Source: Gnetum montanum (taxonomy: Eukaryota > Streptophyta > Gnetopsida > Gnetales > Gnetaceae). Taken from it: a DNA stretch of 64,000 nucleotides. Shown here one piece after another: positions 9,831 to 20,502 of this stretch. The notes under the pieces are model-generated. The model saw only the letters and a list, made by a program, of their open reading frames with translations, did not search any database and was not told the origin of the DNA. Both the position numbers and the translations under genes were made by a program. Position 1 is the first letter of the stretch. Every line of letters starts with the position of its first letter. The DNA lies in the NCBI GenBank assembly GCA_015680685.1, contig MNCI01025089.1, positions 79,685-143,684 on the forward strand, written 5' to 3'.

Positions 9831-12590
9831 AATGAAATAAAAGTAGAAAGGATCAAAAGTAAAAGGAAAAAAAAAGGTAGGAAAGAAATAAATAAAATAA
9901 AACAAATGATCATCATCATTATTTACCTATATCCCATCGCATCTATGATGGGCCAACTATTAAGGTAGATCAACAAGTAAAATAAAATAAATAGTTAAGA
10001 GAATTCCAAGAATGGATACAAAGCCTTGATAAAACAATTAAGAAAATGTAAAAGGTAAAACGAAATTATGAAACAGTAGAAAAGTAATCATTAGAACCAA
10101 CAAGTGATTTGTTTTATTTTGAAGGTGGTTGAGCAAAGCACATAAAATGCCCTTAATATAGGCTTGTAATGAAAGTAGTTTAGAAAAACACATAAGATAC
10201 AAGTGATGCAAGTCAAGCATAGAGGTAGTAATAAACCTCTATACAAGATACTCTTGATGTTTATTATATAGGTGTATGCACTTGTCATTATCTTGTATCA
10301 AAATTATAAATAAGGATGCTATGTCAAAAATGCCCATAAGAAAATTTACTCCACAACCAACAACTAAATTACAAGTAAAAATTATTAACCATAGTTGTTA
10401 TTATTATTATTATATGATCCTTTGCACTTGAACCATGCCCAAAATTTTACCAATAATATAGCTAACACCATGTACTAAATTTTATTGGCACACATATCAA
10501 CATAGCATTGTATGCAAAGTAGGGTCTTAAGAGGGTGATGGATGAGCAAAAGCCTAACCTCTTTGAAGTGATTATGCCTAAGCTTAAACTAATGTCTTAC
10601 AACTTAAGGTACTTATTTTTCATGTCTTAAAACCTGGATTTGATAGAAAAATACGAATGAAGAGCATAGTTGTTTTCCAGCCCATTCAAATGGTCATGAC
10701 TACCCATACAACTGTACATACCGAAGAGGATAACGTCTGGCCTAGCCCTCAGGCAAATTAAAACCCATTAACTTTAAATTTCGTGGAGTACTATTTGTGC
10801 TTCAAACCGAAGTTGGAATATGAGACTGGGACCTGTGCAAGAAAGTACAAGGGACAAAAAATATAATCAAAATTTTTTCCTAAAAAACTCAGGGCAAATG
10901 CAGTTTTTCATTTTTAAGGGATGCATATTGGACCGAATAGAAATGACAATTGACGGTGATTACTTGGCAGACTTTGCAACACTATCCATGACTTTTTGTG
11001 GCTTGAAAACTATGTCACATCTACTCCCACTATCCCACAGTACATAAGTCACTAGAATTTTAAGTCAGAATTTTATAATTAATAAATTTTGACAGTAACT
11101 GGAATTTCAACTCAGATTTGCATAATTAATGATATCCGTTGGCAATATAAGGAAAGTCGGCACTCATTTGTTTCTTTTAAATCACTAATTTTGTTCACTA
11201 AAATAAAATGCACAGGAGTGGGACAGGGGAGTGATACCATAAAATGATAGTATGACGGCGGTTTATGCTTTCAACATCTGGATTGATTTTTGCCATACAC
11301 TTGCAAAATTTCATGGCGGGCATTTTCTTATCCTTACTGAATACTTGCCATCGTTATCCAAGTAAATTTCTGCTTAAATCAGGCGGCTCCTTCTTTCTTC
11401 TTGCTAAAATCACATCCTTTGTGTACTCTCTTTTTATCTGGTCTCCTACAATCTAAAGCACTCCATTTACTTTTACTGGGAAAATATTTTCTTCAGAGAT
11501 GATTGCAAAGAATCTGAATCTATTATGCAGGACTGATTATTACAAGAGAATAGAACTAGATACTAAATAAAGACATACAAAGAAATTCCAGCACCATATC
11601 CACATTCACTGTGAACCAAATTGTTTATAAGAACATTATGACATCCGTATTCCCCCTGTGCATATTAACTTTTTTAATCTTATCCATGAAAACCACAGCT
11701 CTCTTTGCACTGTGAAACTGTAATTCAAAGTTTATAACAAGAAAAGGCCAACCTCCAATAGATTCAAAGGAATGAGAGGATTAAAGACACAAGGCCTCCT
11801 GTAGAATGAAACATCTTGGAAAGGGAATACTGATCAACCGACTCTTTGATCAACACATTACTCCTGTTGTCCATAATCTTTTTTATGAACTCAGGTTTTA
11901 TGAACTCAGGTTTGGCTACACATTGGTAGACCTTCTTTTCAAACCAGAATAAGTATTGTTTGTTTAAGGTTGGGGGGTCTGAAAGTGCAGAACTTTACTA
12001 AAAAATTGGAGAGACTGGAAAGAACCAAAAACATAACTGCAAGTGGAATACCAGTACAGAGATGACCAGTCGAGAGATGTACAAAGATGGAACTCTACAA
12101 AAATATCTTTAGACAGTGTAGATACGCTTGAGGATTCACTTGCCAACCATAGTGAGTTGGGCTTGCGTGAAGAGGGTTGAAACCTTGGCTTTAATAGTAT
12201 CTCGTTAAGATATACAACCACATCTAAAAACAAAAACCATCAATGTCACGGACAGTAAAAACGGATTTCTTTTTGTAAAAAGTAGACTATAGACAATACG
12301 TAATAGGATCGAAACATCCAATTAGCAGACAACAACACCAACGTAGAGTATTGTTATGGATTTTTATAATAATTAATACATGCTATACCAAAAATGATTA
12401 CTTTCGTCGATTCCTCGTTCCACACAAAAGCAGTAATTCAGTAAATGATAAAAAAGGCAGACTGATACAAAAGGTATCCATTCATGTCAATAAAGGGAAG
12501 AACACGCCTGGTTTTCCACTGCCTGGTTTCCCGGCAAGAAGTACAAAGAGACACTTTGAAGATAATGGTACTAATAACAATAGTCAGTGC
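9831..12590. other. Noncoding stretch without recognised genes
   Basis: No domain, long open frame or repeat family was recognised. From 9831 to about 10500 the sequence is A-rich with an ATT microsatellite near 10400. From about 10600 onward it is more complex and looks single-copy. It lies downstream of the minus-strand DUF247 remains, so part may be old 3' UTR. A 15 bp direct repeat (TTTTATGAACTCAGG) occurs twice near 11880-11912. Open frames of 60-90 codons (10820, 11265, 11964) resemble nothing I know. Confidence 0.5.
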
Positions 12591-12595
12591 TGAAG

Positions 12596-13289
12596 TCAAG
12601 CAGATTTCACTGCGTAAATAGCCTGAACAACTGTGCAGACAAGAACGACCACTGCAGCAATAGTTGCGCAGGCATACCACGGATTTGCAAAATGAGTTTT
12701 CATGAACTCGCGAAGCATCACTCTAGCCGAGCTCCTGTAGTATGCCGTTACTTTGCTCACAATTTCATTATCGATCTCGTTTATTTTGTCCATCGTCATG
12801 AACATGTTGAGGCGGTTGAAAAGATGGGCAACAGTCTCACTGTTTTCAAGGAAATTTCGTATAATGCCTTGCTTGATGAGAAGAGCTGCATCGTCATTAG
12901 TCTGAATGAGATCGGTCATGAGCGCCATGTATCTGTTAAAGAATCTTTCACCAGGCTGCACGCAACATTCTTCGTATGCCATCATGTTTCTCAACATCAC
13001 TTCGGAGCTATCATGTATAAACAGCTTGGGAAGATGCAGATGACCCCTCAGCCTAAATCGCCCTTGTTTGAAGCACAGTTTGTTGTCATCTGGTACCTGC
13101 AAAACAATTCCGACTCTCTCTAGCTCTTTGGCTGTAGGAATTATCCTGTCATAGTCTCCTTCTTTATACTTCCCTAAACAGATTCTTCTCCCAATACTAG
13201 ATATAAATCATGAACTGCATATCTCACCACAGAGTTTCCAAAATCTGCTGCTGCTGCTCCTCGTTGGGGAATCTAATTCATGCTCATTC
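12596..13289 (-). pseudogene. DUF247 protein, last exon (3' copy), with premature stop
   Basis: This is the C-terminal half of a plant DUF247 protein, a plant-specific membrane-anchored family of largely unknown function (some members act in grass self-incompatibility). Read leftwards from a splice acceptor (CAG before 13289) it gives the family pattern: RIIPTAKELERVG, FRLRGHLHLPKLFI, MAYEECC, the stretch up to NRLNMF, and finally one hydrophobic membrane helix (ATIAAVVVLVCTVVQAIYA) just before the TGA at 12596-12598. An in-frame TGA at 13208-13210 replaces the tryptophan codon that the second copy keeps (near 17044). Upstream, the sequence leaves DUF247 at 13565, an N in the assembly, so exon 1 is absent here. 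Confidence 0.85.
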
Positions 13290-13564
13290 CTGCATTGGCC
13301 GAGGCCATCCATTCATTATTTATTCCATACAGCTTTTCTCATTTGAAATGGAAACGGAATTTTGCAATAAGTTACCTATCTCCAAGTAGACTATTGACTA
13401 GTGAGATATCTTATGCATCTTTTTAAGTAGAAGGCAGAACAATGATATGGCGTATTTCATTATTGATTATTCAGTTACTTCAAAGCATACATATTTGTAG
13501 ATTGTAATAACTACAAAGATATCATCAAGTCACTGAAAGCTTGAGCTTGTTGACTTACCTCATG
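13000..13564 (-). repeat. Duplicated DUF247 segment, left copy
   Basis: These 565 bp correspond to 16826-17396 (571 bp). By eye I count about seven substitutions and one 6 bp indel (CAAGGG, present only in the right copy), roughly 1-2 percent difference. The segment spans the last 6 bases of exon 1, the intron, and the start of exon 2. Its right end falls exactly at the unresolved base 13565. Confidence 0.9.
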
Positions 13565-13565
13565 N
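13565..13565. other. Unresolved base N at a repeat junction
   Basis: A single N stands exactly where the left copy of the DUF247 duplication ends and unrelated sequence begins. A second single N is at 15783. Both may mark joins made during assembly, so the order of segments between 13000 and 17400 should not be taken as certain. Confidence 0.9.
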
Positions 13566-13900
13566 CAGATACTAATTTTTTAGCTTTTTTTGAAGTTAGA
13601 CTATTTCTTTTGATTCAATGAATGAAAGAATATGTTAACCAATTTTTGAAGATGCAACCTACATAAATGATAAAAACAAGAATGAATTTTTGCATTGTTA
13701 AAAAAATCATTTTATAAATTATTCAAAACTTCATCAATAAACAAACTCATTTGAAGCTTAAGACCTAATAGCCTATTAATCATGGTGTTTAGAGAATGCA
13801 TGATATATAAAACATCACTATTTCAAGTTTTCAAACATCACATTTCATAAATTAATATGTATTAATATTTGTTATATGTTTAATAAAAAAACTGATCGTA

Positions 13901-14780
13901 TTACTGAGAAAAAAGCTTCACTGCTAAAGTTTGAAGTCTAGGAGTATCTCCACCATGCAAACTCCACCATCCAGCTAGATCTTCTTGAGCTATTCCATCC
14001 ATATCAAGTATAGCATCTTCACATTTAAATGCTTTTGTATGTCCTTTAGTAAATTGAAGCCATTCCTTTCTAATTAAGCTAGCCTCACAAAGGGAATATA
14101 ATCGTTTAACATATTTTAAAAAATTTGTTCTTACATCAAAATCATCACAAGGCCTTGTTGGATTTTTATTTCTATGTTTTGAAGAATACCACTTAATATT
14201 TAATGCATATGCAACCATATGCAATGGGGTATTTGTAGCATTCCATCTTTTTAGAATCAATGGAAGTAACTGAGCATTATAAAAATCAAGAGAGCTATAA
14301 AATCTTTTCTCTGACACTCTTTCCCATAGTTGTGTTGGCTTCCTCTCAGTTCTTCCATTTACTGGTTATAACCATTGTTTGTAATGATTTTTGTATCTCC
14401 TGCATTCTCTCCAACATTATGAAATATGAAGCATACCTGTTTTACAAAATTTATAATTAGTTTAGCATTATTAAATCAAATTTCTAAAAAACACAATATA
14501 AATTTTTGTATTCTATTACCTTGTTACCATAAGCTTTTTGAAAATCTTATTTTTGCTACATTCCCTAAACAAGGAATTTGAATAATGATGATTGTAAATG
14601 AAAATTTGTATGTCTCTTGCATTTATAAAAAGCTTTTTTACCCAATCAATTTTACCAATATCACAAAGTGTATTATTGAGAGAATGAACACAACAAGGAG
14701 TCCAAAATATATTTGGATGAATCATTTCTATCATTTTTCCTGCACGTCTACAAACAAGATCTCTGTTATAATTTGAATCT
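13901..14780 (-). pseudogene. hAT-type transposase fragment with DUF659 part
   Basis: This is the remains of a hAT-superfamily transposase gene. Read leftwards it gives the DUF659-like pattern IFWTPCCVHSLNNTL, DIGKIDWVKK and FIYNHHYSNSLFRE, then an intron of 83 bp (14519-14437, GTAATA...AACAG) whose removal keeps the frame (MVTR-YASYF). After an in-frame stop the frame goes on through LHMVAYALNIKWYS, ending WWSLHGGDTPRLQTLAVKLFSQ, the first part of the hAT dimerisation domain. The stop comes where the conserved serine/ERNWS part should follow. The N-terminal zinc finger is missing. Terminal inverted repeats were not found. It lies between the two DUF247 segment copies and between the two Ns. 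Confidence 0.75.
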
Positions 14781-15433
14781 GTGAGAGAAAAGAGCTAAAA
14801 ATTATAATTAACGTTCAAGAAGTTGCATTGTAAGGGTTGTAATAATAAAAGGTGCTTAATACTGTTAATTTAACTTTATGACACTATATATAAGCACTGT
14901 GGACTTGCTTTTGCCAATCACACTAAAATCGAATCTTGATTCCTAAAACCTTTTGATAGCATTGCGTTTTAACTTCATAACGAGATGAATATGCAATGTG
15001 TGAATGTCCATCCAAAATGGAATCAAATTTTTTTTTTTTTTGGCATCAAGGTTGCCAGTACTTGCCAAAGAAGAACTAATTGATGAGAGACATCTCGGGA
15101 TTGAGACGAAAGAGCATAAAAACTTATTTACCGGCTCCTTAATGTAAGGCTGCAAATGCTGTATATTCGATGATCATTGGTTCTAACTTCTAACCATATC
15201 AATGTGCCTGACAGTTGGTAGACAAACATGACACTCAAAAAACATAGCTTTAAATAATATAAAAATATTTTTATTTACATCCAGAATGAGGAGAATAATG
15301 GTATGCACTCACGGCACAACCATGTGAAGGCTCTGTGCAGAAATTATGTAGTTGTGTCGAGAAATCATAGTTACCAAACAAAAAGGTTTGAAGTGGCGCA
15401 ATCAATCAGTGTCATGCATTTATTTTGTAGTAA

Positions 15434-15521
15434 ATGGAAGTAGAAATTGAAGAATCTGCTACGTAACTAGACAAACAATGGAAGTAGAAATCGAAGAATC
15501 TGCTATGCAACTAGACAAACA
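15434..15521. repeat. 44 bp tandem duplication
   Basis: Two adjacent units start at 15434 and 15478 (ATGGAAGTAGAAAT...AGACAAACA). They differ at a few positions. Confidence 0.85.
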
Positions 15522-16751
15522 TATCTGAACTATTTTTTTTGGCATTTTTACAAATTTACCCTTGTACATGACTTGCAATTTTGCACATCAAAACATTCGC
15601 ATAACACATCAAAGTCATGTGCATACACCAAAGGAAACTAAGGCCAATGGTTCAAGCAAAACAATAAAAATCTCGTTATACTTGAAAGTTGAAACAATTT
15701 GAAATTTTTAGCATAATGCAGACATTAAATGCATCGTAAAGAAAAGATTGTATGATCTTCCTGACCCACACTAAATGTTGAGNTCTCTTGGCAAGTTCAC
15801 GACACTTTTTGGGCTTATGGGCTCGCTTTATAGAGTTGGAATAGCAGGAAATTCAGAGGCGGATCTTTGGAGTTTTCAAATTTGTTGTTGTCGGTTGAGT
15901 TCATGCCTCTTGCTTGTTTCACTCAAGAAAGATTTGGGAAGGATATGGTGCTGAAATTTTGTTTGAACTTTGAACAAGTGTATGCTTCGACTATTCTGTT
16001 TGCACTTGCAGAGGGAGAGAGGCGTGACAGTAGTTTTGTAACCAACTGATTTCCTTCTCTTACAGCTTGTGCATTTAACCAGAGACGCAACATGAGATGG
16101 CCATGGCCCATGAATAAACATACGAAACCAATCCACTAAATAAAAATCTTTTCTCTAAAATCATCTGAATAAACTAAAACGAAAAGTAAAGATCATCAAG
16201 GAGGTAAATCTAAGCAAAATAGGCAACTCAATTGATACGAAAATCCACTAAAATCCACTGCAAGGAGACACTCCGTCCAAATTCGGCTGGAAGGAAACGA
16301 TGGATTTGCCCAGGAAAGACGATGATGAATAAAAGAAATAAAAAGTATAGAATGATAGATGTAATTCTGAATCTGATAAGGCAAGTCTTTTACCCAGTCA
16401 CCCAAATCAGACTGGGCAGACGAGACCCCTTCATCAGGAGAAATGCTCATTGCCTTCTTCGTCACTGCCTGGAGATGAAAAAGTGAAGATGAAGCAAAGA
16501 ATTTTAGAGTTGAAAGAGAAATAAAGCATTTGTAGAGTCTGCGGAAGATCCAAATCCCTATCAATGGCGGAATAGGAGGAGCGTCTGTAAATAAAAGGCG
16601 GAATAGGAGGAGCGTCTGTAAATAAAAGGTATTGGACGCGGATGCAATTTGCAAAAAACAGGTAAGATTGGACGCGATTTGCAGTAAAAACAGGTAAAGA
16701 TTTTAATCCACAATGAATGTTTTTGTTGAAAGTTGAAAATTGGACAAAAAA
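15522..16751. other. Unrecognised sequence between hAT relic and DUF247
   Basis: No known domain found. A plus frame of 60 codons (15867-16049) and a minus frame of 152 codons (16196-16654) are open but match no family I recognise. The minus frame contains a possible internal start MSISPDEGVSSAQ preceded by a pyrimidine-rich leader and could be an old first exon. The base composition is less AT-rich than in the retroelements. A second N is at 15783. Confidence 0.4.
16566..16627. repeat. 31 bp perfect tandem duplication
   Basis: The unit starting GGCGGAATAGGAGGAGCG is present twice without a mismatch (16566-16596 and 16597-16627). Confidence 0.9.
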
Positions 16752-16825
16752 TTATAATTTACGTACCACCCTATCGCGAACAATTCGTGAGATTTTCTTG
16801 GGAATCGTGAATCTCCGGCACATAG

Positions 16826-17396
16826 CTTCGGAGCTATCATGTATAAACAGATTGGGAAGATGCAGATGACCCCTCAGCCTAAATCGCCCTTGTTTGAAGC
16901 ACAGTTTGTTGTCATCTGGTACCTGCAAAACAATTCCGACTCTCTCCAGCTCTTTGGCTGTAGGAATTATCCTGTCATAGTCTCCTTCTTTATACTTCCT
17001 TAAACAGATTCTTCTCCCAATACTAGCAAGGGATATAAACCATGAACTGCATATCTCACCACAGAGTTTCCAAAATCTGCTGCTGCTGCTCCTCGTTGGG
17101 GAATCTAATTCATGCTCATTCCTGCGTTGGCCGAGGCCATCCATTCATTATTTATTCCATACAGCTTTTCTCATTTGAAATGGAAACGGAATTTTGCAAT
17201 AAGTTACCTATCTCCAAGTAGACTATTGACTAGTGAGATATCTTATGCATCTTTTTAAGTAGAAGGCAGAAGAATGATATGGCGTATTTCATTATTGATT
17301 ATTCAGTTACTTCAAAGCATACATATTTGTAGATTGTAATAACTACAAAGATTTCATCAAGTCACTGAAAGCTTGAGCTTGTTGACTTACCTCATG
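16826..17396 (-). repeat. Duplicated DUF247 segment, right copy
   Basis: This is the 571 bp partner of 13000-13564. It holds the end of exon 1, the 269 bp intron and about 295 bp of exon 2. Beyond 17396 the DUF247 exon continues here; beyond 16826 it continues only in the left copy. Confidence 0.9.
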
Positions 17397-17564
17397 GATT
17401 TCACTATGCAGCGACGTAAACATTCTATGAAGTGTTGTGGCGGAGGCTCATCCTCCATCATCTGTCGTAGATACTTAATTCCTCCTTCGACTGGAAATAA
17501 TTCAACCATCGCTGAAAAATTAAAGTCACATGCCTTTCCAGGTGATCAACTCAAGCAGGAGAGG

Positions 17565-17628
17565 CAGCGGAATCTGATTCTCCAGTTTACATAAGTCAGC
17601 GGAATCTGATTCTCCAGTTTACATAAGT
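17565..17628. repeat. 32 bp tandem duplication inside DUF247 exon 1
   Basis: Two perfect units (17565-17596, 17597-17628) lie in coding sequence. As 32 is not a multiple of three, the duplication shifts the frame and duplicates the codons around LENQIPL. Confidence 0.95.
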
Positions 17629-18144
17629 CTCTCTGTACAGAGATACCCACACACGTGTAGACCGTTCTGTAATCTAGGAGGGGATGCAAGCGATCGCTCG
17701 TATTGCATTTGCTGTAAGAAAAGCATAACTCGAGGAGGAAAACAGCATCTAAAATGAAGACATCTGCATCAAACTCAAAATCTTCGGCGTAGCATTCTTT
17801 GATTTTTCTTTCAAACGAGCTCACAAAACCATGCAGTTGTTGCAGCAAATCCTTAAAATTTTCATCCGTGGCTACCAAAAGCTGGTAGTCCAGTGATCGT
17901 CCTAAGCAGAGTAAAGGGCCTTGAGTTTGTGAGATCTGAGGTTAAAGTTGGATTCGAAGTGGTGATGATATGGACCTAGGCCAACCATCTCGGGGACATA
18001 ATCCTGTGGCTTCAGGTTTTTCAAAACCTGGGGCACTCTCACAATGCAGGGGAGAAACTCCTCTGCTATTGGATACCTCTTATTACGCCAGGGAAGCAAT
18101 TCATCAGCAATCTTTACATGGACATGCCCACCTCCCTCAGCCAT

Positions 18145-18625
18145 GGCTGTACGTGGATGTTCTGCAACAAAGACCGAAGTTTCTCTGTACACGCTTCTAA
18201 TTGAGTTCTAATTCTCTGCAGGGAGCCTCAGATCCATCGGCGGACCATTTCCGGAGATTCCGATTACGTGTTTTGGGATAAGGTGAGAACCACTGACCAA
18301 CCGTGTCAATTCTGAAGATTCCCATTACGTGTTTTTGGGATAAGAGGTGACAATGACACGAAATGAAATGTTGTGAAATGCTTTCAACACAATCCACTCC
18401 TTGCAAGTTAGGCATGCTTTCCAGCTAAGATTTTGCAGGGCGTTGAAGTCATGCTTAAAAGATTCTACTCATGAACTTGTTAAAAATTGTCGTATTTAAA
18501 TTATTTTATGAACTTTTTCCTTGAGGTACTTTGTATCTTGATATATTATTTTAAAGCAGGTACTTACACTTTACCGTTACCTGTGATATGCCTTACAATA
18601 ATAATTTTGGCAGGAAAATTTAAGA
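18145..18625 (-). other. Presumed 5' flank of the DUF247 gene
   Basis: This is noncoding sequence upstream (to the right) of the DUF247 start. It contains two near-identical words GATTCC.ATTACGTGTTTT(T)GGGATAAG about 53 bp apart (near 18258 and 18313). No clear TATA box was chosen. Confidence 0.4.
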
Positions 18626-19080
18626 GGATGATATCCGTAAAATATCAGTTTCTCAGTCTTTGCCATAAAATGTGATCGTCAAATCAACGTAATGAAAATA
18701 ACATAATTCTACCATTGATCTTTATTTTCAACTAATGAAGGCTTTTGGCATCTCTGGTAGATTCCGTTGATATCTAATCATGTTATACAAAGTACAAAAC
18801 ATGCACGTGGGTATCATTTTCAATTAATAAATAGTACATCCGAAAAATATCAGTTTCTCATTTTGTCTTTGCTCTAGAAATTTGATCGTCAAATTAAAGC
18901 AAGAAAAGTAACATTAATCTATCTTTGATCTTCATTTTCAAGTAATGAAGGCTTTTGGCATCTCTGGCATGTCTCATCAAGTTACAGAAAATACAAAGCA
19001 TGCAGATGGATATCATTTTCAATGTTAATTAAGAAAGTACAAAGCATACACACAGATATCCTTTAAAATTAATAAACACC
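18626..19080. repeat. Tandem duplication of about 200 bp
   Basis: Unit 1 (about 18626-18835) and unit 2 (about 18836-19040) share ATCAGTTTCTCA, TTTGATCGTCAAAT, AATGAAGGCTTTTGGCATCT and TATCATTTTCAAT in the same order, with a partial third unit to 19080. A related short segment occurs in inverted orientation near 44475-44630. Confidence 0.75.
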
Positions 19081-19391
19081 TTTTGGCATGTTTTCGCGTC
19101 TGCGGACGCATAAATTCCGTGAGATAAATCACTTTACTCATGGTCATGGACGCAAATTTTTTAACCACGCATCCATCAAAACATAGTTCATCTAAAAAAT
19201 ATTATGTATTTCTACTTTAAGACTTTGATGATAATGTAAAAAATACTTACGTTTCATCAATATTGATTTCATAAATATCATATATTTTATGTAATTTAAA
19301 AATTTAGATTTTTTCTTTTATTATTATTTTTCTGGGGCAAGACAACTTGCAGCTTGTAGCACAACCCCTACTCATACCACAACGCAACAAA

Positions 19392-19722
19392 AAGGTCCTA
19401 CAATAAGGCTACTCCATTAAACAAATTCAGTTTTAAAAAAGGTATAGTCTTGTAAAGTTCTATAAAATCCCTTTTTGGATATCACACACTTACATAGTCA
19501 CTATGGAGTGTTAGAACCCTAAAATAATTGTAATATAGATACAGTCCAAGATATGTAAAGGTCCTACAATAAGGCTACTCCATTAAACGAATTCAGTTTT
19601 AAAGAAGGTATAGTCTTGTAAAGTTCTATAAAATCCCTTTTTGGATATCACACTTGCATAATCACTATGGAGTGTTAGAATGCTAAAATAATTGTAATAT
19701 AGATATAGTCCAAGATATGTAA
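19392..19722. repeat. Tandem duplication of about 166 bp
   Basis: Units 19392-19557 and 19558-19722 differ by only a few bases and one small indel. Both start AAGGTCCTACAATAAGG and end CCAAGATATGTAA. Confidence 0.9.
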
Positions 19723-20286
19723 TCCAATTACAAATTTATAATTTGCCAATGCCCACTAGAATCGAATTCATGACTTTGAGCTTTCAAATTAATAGTCTTC
19801 CCACTAGCCTAGGAGTGTAACTATATATGATTAATATAGCCTATGGGTTTTCAAATGTAACAAAGCTTCATTTCATTTTATTTCATATTACAACTATTTC
19901 CACATTATAATGCTCCCTTTATTTATAGTATGATGAGATAAGCATTCATCATACCTAAAAATGCTATAAAAGTAAAAGAAACCTAAAAATGATGTAAAAA
20001 TGAAAGAGAGACAAATGCTATAAAGATGAATGCTAGCATTTTGGCCTTTCATAGCATTTCTCAATATCCAATTTGCGTATGCCACACTGGCATGTTCATC
20101 TTGCTAGTCATGGACTCAAATGCCAACAATTAAGTGCATTGATAAAAATCATAGTAAAGTACAAAGATGCTATGAAGAAGAAGAACATGTTGATCACAAA
20201 GTCAAAGATATCAACAATTAAGTGCATTGACCTTTTATAGCATTGCACAACATCCAATCTCCATACCCTGCATTGGGCAAAGGCTA
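19723..20286. other. AT-rich spacer before the LINE
   Basis: No gene seen. The words CAACAATTAAGTGCATTGA (near 20127 and 20212) and TGCTATAAA/TGCTATGAA recur. The stretch ends at the left copy of the LINE target-site duplication. Confidence 0.4.
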
Positions 20287-20303
20287 TTTTTGTTTCTATT
20301 AGG
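20287..20303. repeat. Target-site duplication of the LINE, left copy
   Basis: TTTTTGTTTCTATTAGG, 17 bp, is identical to 25621-25637 on the other side of the LINE. This length is typical of target-primed reverse transcription by L1-type elements. Confidence 0.9.
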
Positions 20304-20502
20304 GGGGGGGAGGGGGGTGTCAGACCCCAAAAAATAAATTTAATTAATAGAGAAAAAAAGAAAATAGTACAAAGGGGATAAAAGAGATGGTCAAAAAAGA
20401 TGAAGAGGTCTCAAAGAAGGAGACACTAACAACCAAAGGGGAAAAGCTCACCTCAAAAGAGGAGAAACTACAAGAAATTAGGAAAAATGGGAGAGAAAAA
20501 GT

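Larger units (their letters stand above)
16752..18144 (-). pseudogene. DUF247 protein, 5' copy (exon 1, intron, start of exon 2)
   Basis: This is the N-terminal two thirds of a plant DUF247 protein. I chose the start at 18144 (MAEGGG), because the frame upstream to 18192 adds residues without family likeness. The family signature is clear: CIVRVPQVLKNLKPQDYVPEMVGLGPYHHH, HKLKALYSA, FILDAVFLLELC, RDLCKLENQIPL and ELFPVEGGIKYL. Breaks: a one-base deletion near 17903, and a 32 bp tandem duplication (17565-17628) just after ENQIPL that shifts the frame. The exon ends at 17391 before GTAAGT. The intron is 17390-17122. Exon 2 starts at 17121 in phase and keeps the tryptophan codon lost in the left copy. 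After about residue EAM (16826) DUF247 likeness stops and the frame closes at 16752. Confidence 0.85.

Noticed and set aside
12587-13123. 178-codon plus-strand frame
   Set aside because: Antisense of the DUF247 exon, which has clear family motifs and a C-terminal membrane helix on the minus strand.
16196-16654. 152-codon minus-strand frame as a gene
   Set aside because: No family likeness, high Leu/Phe/Ser from AT-rich pyrimidine bias, and it spans a perfect tandem duplication. Kept only as a possible old first exon in the description.
19740-19830. tRNA-derived SINE (box B-like GAATTCGATTCT on the minus strand)
   Set aside because: No box A at the proper distance and no tail or target duplication. 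Similar words near 45210 are too diverged to decide.
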